Source: Acidobacteriaceae bacterium
Lineage (GTDB): Bacteria; Acidobacteriota; Terriglobia; Terriglobales; Acidobacteriaceae
Assembly: GCA_903642265.1 (NCBI GenBank)
Contig: CAHJWN010000016.1
Span: forward strand, 1-59,308
Direction of reading: 5' to 3'
Length of the DNA: 59,308 bases
Positions 9,609 through 21,365 of this stretch are shown piece by piece; the stretch's first letter is position 1; every line of letters begins with the position of its first letter. Under the pieces are notes generated by a model, which saw only the letters and a program-made list of their open reading frames with translations, had not been told where the DNA came from and searched no databases. Both the position numbers and the translations under genes were made by a program.

Positions 9609-10148
9609 ATGCTTGGGTTGAAGCTCAACATAAATTACCTGGTAGATCACGATCCCGCTTGGGCAACAGAGTTTGCTGAAGAGCGAGACCGCCTGCTGGA
9701 TGCGCTTGGACCGCTGGTAAAGGGCCTCGAACATCAAGGCTCAACCTCGGTTGCTGGAATGCGGGCGAAGCCAATCCTAGACATTCTTGTGGGAATCAAC
9801 CCGATTTCGGACTGGGAGCAGTGCAAGGGTCCGCTCGAGGCATTGGGCTACGATTACATCGAGGATGCCGGGATACCCAAGCACTACATCTTCGGGCGTG
9901 GGCGGGATGCGACGGAGCGGACGCATCTGCTCCACATCGTCGAAATATTTTCGGAAGAGTGGGATGGAAATCTTGCTTTTCGCGATGCTCTGCGGACTGA
10001 TCCGGAGTTGCGGCGGCGATATGTGCTGGAGAAGGAACTTGCCGCTGCCCTGGCTCCTGAAGGGCGCAAGAAATACACGGCGTTGAAGCGACCGTTTATC
10101 CAGAACATCAAGGCTGGGTTGACCATGCGTCACCAGCCCAAGATGTAG
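9609..10148 (+). CDS. GrpB family protein (UPF0157, nucleotidyltransferase-like)
   Basis: The hallmark 'HQGSTSVAGMRAKPILDILVGI' is present; the GS and DxxV positions resemble the active site of the nucleotidyltransferase superfamily. Other family segments are 'LGYDYIEDAGIP' and 'RTHLLHIVE', and the C-terminal 'YTALKRPFIQNI' matches the usual 'Y..AK..FI'. AGGAG at 9599-9603 sits five bases before the ATG at 9609, so that start is preferred over 9588. The 179-residue product has the family's normal length. Members often occur alone in genomes; the biochemical role is not established. The gene is transcribed toward the convergent pgeF with only five bases between stops. Confidence 0.88.
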   Translation: MLGLKLNINYLVDHDPAWATEFAEERDRLLDALGPLVKGLEHQGSTSVAGMRAKPILDILVGINPISDWEQCKGPLEALGYDYIEDAGIPKHYIFGRGRDATERTHLLHIVEIFSEEWDGNLAFRDALRTDPELRRRYVLEKELAAALAPEGRKKYTALKRPFIQNIKAGLTMRHQPKM

Positions 10149-10153
10149 AACCT

Positions 10154-11071
10154 TCAGACCAATGCGTTGTCGATGCCGATCACGTTCATCATGCGGCCCG
10201 TGAAGCCATTCTCGCAGCGGTGCGAGAAGTAGCAACGGCTGTCGGGAAGGCCAGTGCAGCCGGTGCATTCCCCGATGACGGTAATGCTTGAAGCGTTAAG
10301 GCCGGAGGCGAGCAGTTGGCGGCGATTGGCCTCCCAAAGGTCCAGGCGCAGGCCGGACTCTGGCGTGTTGCGGAAGAGCGTCTCGCAGTAATCGAAAGCA
10401 GTGCTAAAAGCGTCGTGAACTTCTTCGCCAACGGTGTAGCAACAGGTACCAATGGATGGGCCGACGGCAGCGATGAGATCTTGCGGACGGGAACCGAACG
10501 TGCTCATCATTTGGGCTATTCCCTTCTCAACGATACGTGCAGCGGTGCCTCGCCATCCGGCATGGAAGGCAGCGACGACGCGGTTTCTTGTGTCGGCAAG
10601 CAGAACCGGAACGCAGTCGGCAGTCTGGATCCCAAGCAGGATGCCAGGAGAGGCTGTGATCAGACCGTCAGCCTGCCGCTTGGCTCGGCCATCGGCGTTG
10701 ACAAAGGCGGAATGCGAGGTCGAGTCAGAGACAGTAAGGCTTTCTGCAGCATGTATTTGGCTTAACGTGAACAGCGGCGTGGCAGCGGACCCGGTAGCGG
10801 CAGCGACGAGGAGAAGACGGTTGACGATCACATTGGCTGGATCATCGTCTTTGGTGAAGCCGAGGTTCAGGTCAGAATCGCGAGAGCTGCCCGAGTGGTA
10901 AGCGGTCGAAACCCCGCCGTAGCGGGCGCTGAAACCGTGACGGAGCCAGGGGTATGCGCTCCACGCAGGAACCCGCACCAGCAGATCGCTTTGGGAGTCA
11001 TCGGTAACTCTAGGCCTGGATCCAATCATGGGAACCGTTATCTCACTTGCTTTCGCCTGTTGCAGACGCAT
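10154..11071 (-). CDS. pgeF: PgeF/YfiH laccase-domain protein (purine nucleoside phosphorylase or peptidoglycan editing factor)
   Basis: This family has been assigned both multicopper polyphenol oxidase and purine nucleoside phosphorylase activity, and in E. coli it removes wrongly incorporated L-Ser from peptidoglycan precursors. The conserved metal ligands are visible: His in 'LSQIHAAES', Cys in 'QTADCVPVLLAD' and His in 'AAFHAGWRGTAARI'. The C-terminal Cys/His-rich segment 'CTGC..LPDSRCYFSHR' is typical. Length is about 305 residues, slightly above the family norm because of a less conserved N-terminus. I used the ATG at 11071; a TTG at 11089 and an ATG at 11029 are alternatives. It is divergent from aroDE. 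Confidence 0.9.
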   Translation of the reverse strand: MRLQQAKASEITVPMIGSRPRVTDDSQSDLLVRVPAWSAYPWLRHGFSARYGGVSTAYHSGSSRDSDLNLGFTKDDDPANVIVNRLLLVAAATGSAATPLFTLSQIHAAESLTVSDSTSHSAFVNADGRAKRQADGLITASPGILLGIQTADCVPVLLADTRNRVVAAFHAGWRGTAARIVEKGIAQMMSTFGSRPQDLIAAVGPSIGTCCYTVGEEVHDAFSTAFDYCETLFRNTPESGLRLDLWEANRRQLLASGLNASSITVIGECTGCTGLPDSRCYFSHRCENGFTGRMMNVIGIDNALV

Positions 11072-11237
11072 CGCAAGGACCTGCGGCAAGCCTCAAGGTG
11101 CTCAAGACAAAATTGTACGGAAATGCCCGGAGACGTGCCGCGCTGATGAGACTTTCCACGTATGATCGCGAAGTTATCGAGGGGCACTTAAATCGGCACT
11201 TGAATAGGTCGTTCGACAGCGCACCGCATCTGACAGG

Positions 11238-11266
11238 TTGCAATGGAACGGACACAGCGGTACTAT
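11238..11266 (+). promoter_or_regulatory. Sigma-70 type promoter for the aroD-aroE fusion gene
   Basis: TTGCAA (11238-11243) and TACTAT (11261-11266) are separated by 17 bases. The predicted transcription start (about 11273) is only some eight bases before the ATG at 11281. Either the mRNA is nearly leaderless or translation starts at the ATG at 11314. Confidence 0.5.
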
Positions 11267-11280
11267 CACGCGATTGCCTT

Positions 11281-12882
11281 ATGAAAACTAACGCACTAAG
11301 CACCACACCACAGATGATCCGCTCCCGCATTGGGAAGATTTGCGTCGCAATTATCGGGACGACCGTCGCCGAAATGCTGGATCGGGCAGAGTCCGCCATT
11401 AAAGAAACGATGTTCTTGGAGTTTCGGCTGGACTATCTCGAAAAACCCCTGCTTGCCTTGCCGAAGCTGAAAACATTCCTGACGGAACATACAGCCGTTA
11501 CAGCGATTGCGACGTGCCGCAGGACACAGAATGGCGGAAAGTTTCCCGGAGCGGTCACGGCAGAGCTTGATGTGCTTGTGAAGGCGGCTGGTTCCGGGTT
11601 TCACCTGATCGATCTGGAGCTTGAGTCCGCCGAAGAACTCAAGAAGGCTGAATTCCAGAAGCTGCGAGAAGGCGGCGTGGCGCTTATCGTGAGCTATCAC
11701 GATTTCAAGCAGACAAAAGATCTGGATGGGATCTTTGGAAGGATCGAGCCGTTTCAGCCGGAGTTCGTGAAAATAGTCCCAACGGCAAAGACGCTTACCG
11801 ACAATGTAACCTTGATGCGTTTCCTGGAACGGATGAACGATCGGAGCAACATCATCGGGATCTGCATGGGCGATGCAGGGATCATCTCGCGAGTGCTCGG
11901 CGTACGAGCAGGCAGTGCGTTTACGTTCGCGGCTGCAACGGCCGGCGAAGAAACGGCACCCGGACAGATCGCGGCAAGGACGCTGATTGAGACCTACCGA
12001 ATCGAACAGGTAGATGCGGCAACGAAGATCTACGGCGTTGCAGGAAATCCGATTCGCAGTTCTCTCTCGCCGCTGATGATGAATGCAGCTTTCCGGCGGG
12101 AGACGGTGAATGCGGTCTATCTCGCGCTACAAGCGGACAAGCTTGCCGACCTGTTATCGCTGGTCAACGAGATTCCGATCCAAGGCCTTTCTGTCACGAT
12201 GCCGTTAAAACAGGAAATTCTCGCACACCTGGAGAAAACGGATCCGCTATCAGCGAAGATTGGGGCATGTAATACCGTATTGCGCGCACAGGACGGTCTG
12301 CTGTACGGCTTCAATACGGATGTGGCGGGTGTGGTCGCTCCGCTGGAACGCCGCATGTCGCTCAAAGGTGCCAAGGTGTTGGTGCTGGGTGCAGGAGGTG
12401 CGGCGCGCGCAGCGATCTTTGGGCTGCGTGACCGTGGAGCCGAGGTCTGCATCCTGAACAGAACACCAGAGACGGCCCAGAAACTAGCGCGACAGGCTGG
12501 GGCGAAGACGATCAAGAAAGAGGCGCTTGCAAAAACGCCATTCGACGTGATTGTAAACGCAACGCCGGTAGGCATGGCGGGGAACAAGGCTCCACAGATC
12601 CTGGAGGCTAAGGATCTGAATGCCAAGCTAGTTTTCGATCTGGTATATAACCCGATTGAGACGCCATTGATCGCAGCAGCTCGATCGAAAGGGATTGCGG
12701 TCGTAGCAGGCGTCGAGATGTTCGTGCAGCAGGGCGCACGGCAGTTCGAAATCTGGACTGGCAAACCCGCCCCTGAAGAGGAGATGCTGCGGGTGGTACT
12801 ACATGCCCTGAAGCAGAAGGCTGAAGAGCCGGACTCAGCGATAGATAAGCCCAAAGCAAAACTTAAGGCGACCACCGTGTGA
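11281..12882 (+). CDS. aroDE: Bifunctional 3-dehydroquinate dehydratase (type I) / shikimate dehydrogenase
   Basis: One polypeptide of 533 residues carries steps three and four of the shikimate pathway. The N-terminal type I dehydroquinase (about 12-240) has the substrate-binding 'FLEFRLDYL', catalytic His140 in 'SYHDFKQT' and the Schiff-base Lys164 in 'FVKIVPTAK'. The C-terminal shikimate dehydrogenase (about 248-520) has 'SSLSPLMMNAAF', catalytic Lys310 in 'VTMPLKQE', Asp347 in 'GFNTDVAG', the NADP-binding 'VLGAGGAARA' and 'NATPVGM'. The order matches the plant enzyme and some bacterial fusions. Neither start (11281 or 11314) has a Shine-Dalgarno sequence; 11314 would sit at the domain edge. 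A strong hairpin terminator follows. Confidence 0.95.
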   Translation: MKTNALSTTPQMIRSRIGKICVAIIGTTVAEMLDRAESAIKETMFLEFRLDYLEKPLLALPKLKTFLTEHTAVTAIATCRRTQNGGKFPGAVTAELDVLVKAAGSGFHLIDLELESAEELKKAEFQKLREGGVALIVSYHDFKQTKDLDGIFGRIEPFQPEFVKIVPTAKTLTDNVTLMRFLERMNDRSNIIGICMGDAGIISRVLGVRAGSAFTFAAATAGEETAPGQIAARTLIETYRIEQVDAATKIYGVAGNPIRSSLSPLMMNAAFRRETVNAVYLALQADKLADLLSLVNEIPIQGLSVTMPLKQEILAHLEKTDPLSAKIGACNTVLRAQDGLLYGFNTDVAGVVAPLERRMSLKGAKVLVLGAGGAARAAIFGLRDRGAEVCILNRTPETAQKLARQAGAKTIKKEALAKTPFDVIVNATPVGMAGNKAPQILEAKDLNAKLVFDLVYNPIETPLIAAARSKGIAVVAGVEMFVQQGARQFEIWTGKPAPEEEMLRVVLHALKQKAEEPDSAIDKPKAKLKATTV

Positions 12883-12922
12883 AGCAGTAAAGCCTCACTT
12901 GTCTAACGCAGACATACAAAAG

Positions 12923-12956
12923 GCAAGCGGCGACCACTCAGGTGGTCGCCGCTTGC
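12923..12956. terminator. Bidirectional hairpin terminator
   Basis: A perfect 15-bp stem (12923-12937 with 12942-12956) around a TCAG loop lies between the convergent aroDE and hydrolase genes. It is flanked by AAAAG on the left and CTCTT on the right, so it can end transcription from both sides, though the T-tracts are short. Confidence 0.8.
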
Positions 12957-12967
12957 TCTTGGGCGGA

Positions 12968-13822
12968 CTAGGCGATTTCCGGATCGGAGATTGGGGTGGG
13001 TACACCGCCGATGAAGGTGAGCAGGTCGTGGTTGAGGCGGTCTGCAGCGGTAAGGAAGAGGCCATGCGGTTCGCCATCGTACTCAATCAGGGTAGCGTTC
13101 GGGACGAGCTTCGCAGTCAGACGGCCCGAGACATCGATAGGTACGGTGCTGTCGCCTGTACCGTGAATGACCAGGGTGGGTATATCGATGGTCTTTAGAT
13201 CTTCCCGAAAGTCGGTGGTAGACCAGGCACTCGCACTGGCCAGTGTGGCACGCAGTGAACCTTTAAGGGCCATGTCTTGCGACCAATCAAGAACAGGCTC
13301 AGAGACAGTGTGTTTGACGAGAGTGCGACCGAAGAACTTCGGGAGAAAGCTGTGCAGGAAGTCGGCGCGATCCTTGCGGATCTGCCTTGCGATATCTTCG
13401 AAAACACTGGAGTCCACACCGTCAGGATTGTCCTCGGTCTTGAGGAGATACGGGGTTACGGCTGAGATAAAGACAGCTTTTGAAACGCTGGTCGAGCCAT
13501 ATACGCTCAGGTAGCGAGCCACTTCGCCACCACCCATGGAGAAACCAACGAGGGTGACGTCTTCCAGTTCTAGGCCTTCGATGAGCGCGTTCAGATCGCC
13601 AGCAAAGGTGTCGTAATCATACCCATCCCAGGGCTGGTCGGACTTGCCAAAGCCGCGGCGATCATACGCGATAACGCGGAGGCCGTTTTCGACGAGGAAG
13701 GTGGCTTGCGCCTCCCACATGTCGCTGTTTACGGGCCAGCCGTGGATAAGAATAACGGGACGGCCGGTGCCCCAATCCTGGTAGAAAAGTTCAATTTCGT
13801 CATCGGTGATGATGTATGGCAT
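12968..13822 (-). CDS. Alpha/beta hydrolase, non-heme chloroperoxidase/esterase type
   Basis: A 284-residue alpha/beta hydrolase. The oxyanion motif 'LIHGWPVNSDMW', the 'AYDRRGFGKSDQPWDGYDYDTFA' segment and the nucleophile elbow 'GFSMGGGE' (Ser95) are the signature of the cofactor-free haloperoxidase/esterase group. The acid is the Asp of 'HGTGDSTVP' and the base the His of 'GEPHGLF'. Proteins of this group hydrolyse esters and can perform perhydrolysis; the natural substrate is unknown. There is no signal peptide, so it is cytoplasmic. The ATG at 13822 is preceded by a GGAGAA ribosome binding site. It is transcribed in the same direction as the atp operon, but a terminator lies between. Confidence 0.93.
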   Translation of the reverse strand: MPYIITDDEIELFYQDWGTGRPVILIHGWPVNSDMWEAQATFLVENGLRVIAYDRRGFGKSDQPWDGYDYDTFAGDLNALIEGLELEDVTLVGFSMGGGEVARYLSVYGSTSVSKAVFISAVTPYLLKTEDNPDGVDSSVFEDIARQIRKDRADFLHSFLPKFFGRTLVKHTVSEPVLDWSQDMALKGSLRATLASASAWSTTDFREDLKTIDIPTLVIHGTGDSTVPIDVSGRLTAKLVPNATLIEYDGEPHGLFLTAADRLNHDLLTFIGGVPTPISDPEIA

Positions 13823-13892
13823 TTGGTTCTCCTGCGGCGATTGGATGCTGTAGCTTGGACATTGGCTTGCCCTTCCGGTGTTGCCATACGAT

Positions 13893-13923
13893 CAAAATAA
13901 AGCGGCACCCGAGGGCGCCGCTT
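13893..13923 (-). terminator. Intrinsic terminator of the atp operon
   Basis: Read on the minus strand, AAGCGGC pairs with GCCGCTT (13900-13906 with 13917-13923) with further CC/GG pairing inside, followed by TTATTTTGAT. The position just after the atpC stop fits an operon terminator. Confidence 0.7.
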
Positions 13924-13951
13924 ATTTGCTTTAGCTAAACTGTACAGTCCG

Positions 13952-14383
13952 CTATTCCTTGCCTTCCGATGAGGCAATGCGAGCTTCGGCTTCGCGACTA
14001 ACGACATTGGCCTCGTCGTACTTCGAGCCGTCGTCGCCGGCATCACTCCACATCTTCTGGCCCTGCTGAAGATCGGCCTCCGCCGCAGCCCGGTCGATCT
14101 CATTCGGAGGCAGAGCAGTTTCAGCAAGGATGGTGACACGCTCAGGAAGGACCTCCACAAAACCCCATGCGACAAAGAACTTCTGGTCGCCGGAGGTGCC
14201 ACCATGGAGGCGAACTTCGCCCGCGCCGAGTTCAGCGAGAAGCGGAGCAGCCCCGTATAGGGCTTCGAGGTAGCCGGAGGCAGAAGGCAGTTCGACGGCA
14301 TCGGCGGTCGTATCGATAAGGATGCGGTCTGGAGTTACGAGTCGAACTGCTAGCTGCCCGGTAGTGGTAGAAGTCTCTGCCAT
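13952..14383 (-). CDS. atpC: ATP synthase epsilon subunit
   Basis: The epsilon subunit belongs to the F1 central stalk and inhibits ATP hydrolysis. The N-terminal beta-sandwich is visible in 'LAVRLVTPDRILIDTTADAVELPSASGYLEALYGAAPLLAEL', where canonical proteins have 'G.LG.L..HAP..'; 'FFVAWGFVEVLPERVTILAE' completes it. The helical C-terminus (residues about 95-143) is longer and more acidic than usual, ending EGKE. It is the last gene of the operon, 26 bases after atpD and followed by a terminator. Confidence 0.95.
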   Translation of the reverse strand: MAETSTTTGQLAVRLVTPDRILIDTTADAVELPSASGYLEALYGAAPLLAELGAGEVRLHGGTSGDQKFFVAWGFVEVLPERVTILAETALPPNEIDRAAAEADLQQGQKMWSDAGDDGSKYDEANVVSREAEARIASSEGKE

Positions 14384-14409
14384 TTGCTTTCTATCCCTGT
14401 TCCCTGTTC

Positions 14410-16958
<2,549 letters not shown>

Positions 16959-16970
16959 AGTTTCGAGACC

Positions 16971-18530
<1,560 letters not shown>

Positions 18531-18572
18531 TTACCTGATCTCTAGTCGTTCGTTGTTGCGGCGTCGGGAACT

Positions 18573-19112
18573 CTACGCGTTGATGAGCTTTTGTTTCAGT
18601 TGCGCCAACTGGCCTCGCACGCTACCGTCGTAGACGGTGGAGCCAAGCTTTACGATTACACCGCCGAGCAAGCTCTTGTCCTGCAGGTAAACAGCGCGGA
18701 CCTGACCTCCCGCAAGTTTGCCAATTTCGCCTTCTAACTGTTCACGGTCCTGATCGTTCAGTGGCAGAGCCGTTGTGATCTCAGCGTCTGCCACACCGGC
18801 CTCTTGGTCGGCAGCCATGGCATACTCTGCGATTATTTCATTCAATTCATGCAGGCGCTCGTGCTCGGTAATGACAGCGACAAAGTTTCTGACCTGCGGA
18901 AACATGCCAATCCTCTCGCCAATAGCATCAAGGATCTTCAGCTTTTGGGCGGAAGGAACGGAAGGGTCGATCAACACTTCACGGAGGTCGGCGCTATCTG
19001 TGAAGGTGTCGGCAAAGTCGCGGAGCTGGGCAAGCGCGACAGAAGCATCGAGCTTATTTGCAACAACGACCTGTTCGAAAGCATGGGCGTAGCGAAGCGT
19101 AATCATCGCCAT
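18573..19112 (-). CDS. atpH: ATP synthase delta subunit
   Basis: Delta joins the peripheral stalk to the top of F1. The 179-residue product has the expected features: 'LRYAHAFEQVVVANK' near the start (the family's 'YA.AL...A' helix), 'FVAVITEHERLHELNEIIAEY' in the middle, and the C-terminal 'GGVIVKLGSTVYDGSVRGQLAQLKQKL'. Its start overlaps the stop of atpF as TGATG, implying translational coupling. Confidence 0.97.
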   Translation of the reverse strand: MAMITLRYAHAFEQVVVANKLDASVALAQLRDFADTFTDSADLREVLIDPSVPSAQKLKILDAIGERIGMFPQVRNFVAVITEHERLHELNEIIAEYAMAADQEAGVADAEITTALPLNDQDREQLEGEIGKLAGGQVRAVYLQDKSLLGGVIVKLGSTVYDGSVRGQLAQLKQKLINA

Positions 19113-19828
19113 CAGTTCTGCCCTTCCTTGGAGTCATCGCCGCCTAGTCGGCGCGCGAAATTCTGAACCAGAAGGCGATCAGTTTCTGCCGATATGACAA
19201 GCTTGCGGGCAGCCTGCTCAATGGCCAGTTCGGCGGCATACTGCTGAATCTGACGACGAGCTGTGGTAGTTGCGGAGGCAATCTCTTGCTCTGCCGAAGC
19301 GAGGATCTTCTTTTTCTCTTCGTCGATATTCGCCTTGATACGCACTTCGTCTGCTGCAGAATCCTTGTCGGCCTGTGTGTGCATGGCGGCAATTTCAGCA
19401 TCAAGCTTCGCCAGACGCGCCTCAACGCCGGTGAGACGAATGCTGGCCTGTTCGGTCGCAGTGCGCGCGTCGACCAGGTCTTTCTGGATGACGGAGTTGC
19501 GAGCACGGAATGCTTTCGGCAGCGCTTTCGAAAGAAACAGACCGATAAGGATGAGTAAAACAGCAAAGTTAGTTAATTCGAAGGCAGTCGAAGCCTGTTT
19601 GGGGTTCAGGCCAACCATCTTGCCGATCTTCGCGACTGAAGCCGATTCCTTATATTTCTGGTTCTCGTCGACCTCTTCGTCTTCAAGCGTCGGCGAGCCA
19701 GGCTTCGTGGTAATGGCAGAGTCTTCGCGATGCATTGCCGGATCAGCCTGTCCATGGGCGAGGCGAATAGGCGAGAGGAGCAGAGTTGCCGTGAGGGCCG
19801 TACAGAGCAGATTCTTTAGAGACTTCAC
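19112..19828 (-). CDS. atpF: ATP synthase b subunit with N-terminal signal-peptide-like extension
   Basis: The b subunit forms the peripheral stalk. The membrane anchor 'FAVLLILIGLFLSKALPKAFRARNSVI' (about residues 88-114) and the following long charged helix with an 'AEQEIASATTTARRQIQQYAAELAIEQAARKLV' segment are canonical. Unusually, about 87 residues precede the anchor. They start with a signal peptide (MKSLKNLLC then a hydrophobic run) with a likely cut AHG|Q before Gln27, then an acidic, Pro/Glu-rich linker. Since canonical b has its N-terminus in the periplasm, cleavage would leave a periplasmic tail of about 60 residues. It overlaps atpF' by four bases and atpH by one. Confidence 0.95.
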   Translation of the reverse strand: MKSLKNLLCTALTATLLLSPIRLAHGQADPAMHREDSAITTKPGSPTLEDEEVDENQKYKESASVAKIGKMVGLNPKQASTAFELTNFAVLLILIGLFLSKALPKAFRARNSVIQKDLVDARTATEQASIRLTGVEARLAKLDAEIAAMHTQADKDSAADEVRIKANIDEEKKKILASAEQEIASATTTARRQIQQYAAELAIEQAARKLVISAETDRLLVQNFARRLGGDDSKEGQN

Positions 19829-20292
19829 TGGGCTGCCTCCGGAGGGACAACACCGGCCGGAAGAACGGCGCGCAGGATCTGCGCGCTGAGGGCAGCGCTG
19901 GCGCCTTCGATCTGCTGGCGGGCGGTTGCGGCAGACTGCTCAATGTCATGCCGGGCAGCCTTTACGCGCTCTTCTGTGCGAGACTTGGCGTCGCTCAGGG
20001 CGGCGTCACGCTCGGCGTTCCACTTCGTAATCTTTTCCTCGCGGGCCTGAAAGATCTTAGACTTTGCTGCGCGGAGCTTGTCTTCGTAGACGGCGGTCTC
20101 GGCCTCGGCAGCAGAGATGGCACCCTTTGCCTGCTCGATTGCGCCGGAAGTACGGGCGCGGCGTTCTGCTAGAACCTTCAATAGCGGTCCGCGTACCAGC
20201 AGGCTGTACGCGGCTACAAGCAGGAGAAAAAAGATGATCGTCGGCACACTGCCGAGAGCGAGCCCACCAAGTTCATTGAGTATCTGATCCAT
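19825..20292 (-). CDS. atpF': ATP synthase b' subunit
   Basis: The second, diverged stalk subunit of 155 residues. A single membrane helix 'SVPTIIFFLLLVAAYSLLVRGPLLKVL' at about residues 15-40 is followed by a long charged helix (40-140) with 'RRARTSGAIEQAKGAISAAEAE' typical of b/b' proteins. It has the normal short periplasmic N-terminus, unlike its partner b. It is the first gene of the operon and overlaps b by ATGA. Paired b and b' in one operon are known from photosynthetic bacteria and several other phyla. Genes for subunits a and c are not next to it. Confidence 0.95.
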   Translation of the reverse strand: MDQILNELGGLALGSVPTIIFFLLLVAAYSLLVRGPLLKVLAERRARTSGAIEQAKGAISAAEAETAVYEDKLRAAKSKIFQAREEKITKWNAERDAALSDAKSRTEERVKAARHDIEQSAATARQQIEGASAALSAQILRAVLPAGVVPPEAAQ

Positions 20293-20418
20293 GCTTTGAG
20301 GCGGCTTCGGCCGCGAGATCCATCATTCCTAATTCGGTTGTAATTCAGGAGCCTGCGTACACAAGGCAAGGGCGTGAGTGTGAATCGGCAGACAGGACCG
20401 AGTGCGTGTGTCCTTCTA

Positions 20419-20448
20419 TTTTTAGCAAAGGGCTCACGGGAGTGTCAA
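20419..20448 (-). promoter_or_regulatory. Promoter of the atp operon
   Basis: On the minus strand a consensus TTGACA (complement of 20443-20448) is followed after 18 bases by TAAAAA (complement of 20419-20424). Transcription would start near 20411, leaving a leader of about 120 nt before atpF'. Confidence 0.6.
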
Positions 20449-20515
20449 TCAGAGCGATTCCGATTACCGGAACCGCCGGGCGATATTCGCGTACTTAGAA
20501 AAAGACAAATTTACA

Positions 20516-20640
20516 TTGACTTTGACTGGCAGCGTCTTAAACTAGAAATATCTAAGGCCCTTTACCTGGGCCGTACAGGCCGCGTGTCAGGGGACACCAC
20601 CTCCGCTCCCCTACAGGCGGCCTGTTGTACATTACGGAGC
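20516..20640 (+). ncRNA. Candidate structured RNA between the atp operon and hfq
   Basis: A possible plus-strand promoter TTGACT (20516-20521), 16 bases, TAAACT (20538-20543) precedes two stem-loops. The first is GGCCC/GGGCC (20556-20560 with 20568-20572). The second is a long hairpin: ACAGGCCGC (20575-20583) pairs perfectly with GCGGCCTGT (20617-20625), and inside it AGGGG (20589-20593) pairs with CCCCT (20608-20612). Its 14-nt apical loop contains ACCTCC, an anti-Shine-Dalgarno sequence. No plus-strand terminator is visible. On the minus strand the same DNA would be a structured 3' region of the hfq transcript ending with the GGCCC hairpin and a weak T-run. The remaining bases 20641-20839 show nothing further. 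Confidence 0.3.
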
Positions 20641-20839
20641 AACTGGACAGATTGGTGATTGGAATTCCGTCAGTCTCCATGCAGGCATGTGTATCTGTCT
20701 ACGCGTGTCAGTGTTCACCGGTGTGCAGCGCACCTAAGTAGTGACGTTGATAGACCGCAGCGAACACCTGACTCAGAACAGCACGTAACCTAGGAAACTC
20801 GAGATTGCTTCCAATGCCGACTGATCCTAAGTACAGGCG

Positions 20840-21157
20840 CTATCGGTCTGCGTGTGCTGCCCCTTCTGAGGGCGGCGTAGCGTGGTTGACGGAGAGAGAG
20901 GTACTGCGCGCCTCCGGCTTGTCAGGACGAAGATCGAGGTGCATGCCGGCACGTCCACTGACCACAGTGGAAATGGCGTGCTTGAAGATCAACTGTTCCT
21001 GGCTGTTGTTCTCAAGAAGCACCGAGTACTTGTCGAAAGATCGGATCTTGCCCGTGAGTTTTACTCCACTGACGAGGTAGATAGTGATGGGGCTTTTGTC
21101 TTTCCGGACAGTGTTGAGAAACGTGTCCTGGATGTTCTGTGCCGGCTTCGATTCCAT
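20840..21157 (-). CDS. hfq: RNA chaperone Hfq
   Basis: Hfq is a hexameric Sm-like protein that pairs small RNAs with mRNAs. The Sm1 region '[41 protein letters not shown]' carries the proximal-face Gln, and Sm2 is '[11 protein letters not shown]' with the KH pair. The core is residues 5-72; the C-terminal tail is 30 residues, rich in Arg, Ser and Pro, of moderate length. AGGAG precedes the ATG by nine bases. It is a single gene with its own promoter, 410 bases upstream of the atp promoter in the same direction. Confidence 0.97.
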   Translation of the reverse strand: MESKPAQNIQDTFLNTVRKDKSPITIYLVSGVKLTGKIRSFDKYSVLLENNSQEQLIFKHAISTVVSGRAGMHLDLRPDKPEARSTSLSVNHATPPSEGAAHADR

Positions 21158-21204
21158 AGTGCCGATCTCCTGTGCTGCTGGTTTGAAAGCTAAGGAAGTA
21201 CTTC

Positions 21205-21226
21205 AAGCCCTGAACAATTCGGGCTT
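21205..21226 (-). promoter_or_regulatory. Hairpin in the hfq leader
   Basis: AAGCCC and GGGCTT (21205-21210, 21221-21226) pair, with GAA/TTC stacking inside after a one-base bulge and a three-base loop. It lies about 50 bases before the hfq start and inside the predicted leader. On the plus strand it is followed by TTTT, so it could instead act as a weak terminator for antisense transcription. Confidence 0.4.
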
Positions 21227-21264
21227 TTGGAGGGAATGGCAGGCTCTGTTTCCCAAACGTCACC

Positions 21265-21293
21265 ACGATACGTATATCGCAGGTAACTTACAA
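21265..21293 (-). promoter_or_regulatory. Promoter of hfq
   Basis: Minus-strand TTGTAA (complement of 21288-21293) and TATCGT (complement of 21265-21270) have a 17-base spacer. The predicted leader is about 100 nt. Confidence 0.45.
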
Positions 21294-21365
21294 CCACGCA
21301 TCATTCCGCTTTGGTGCCGTCGATGTTAGAACGCCAAGTTTCTGGCTGGAATGTAGGATGGCAAT

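Noticed and set aside
20516..20640. 6S RNA, SRP RNA or RNase P RNA
   Set aside because: The stems and loops do not match the conserved motifs of these RNAs; only an unclassified structured element can be supported.
20374..20658. A 94-codon plus-strand frame between atpF' and hfq
   Set aside because: It runs across the predicted atp promoter and the structured element, has no ribosome binding site and no recognisable product.
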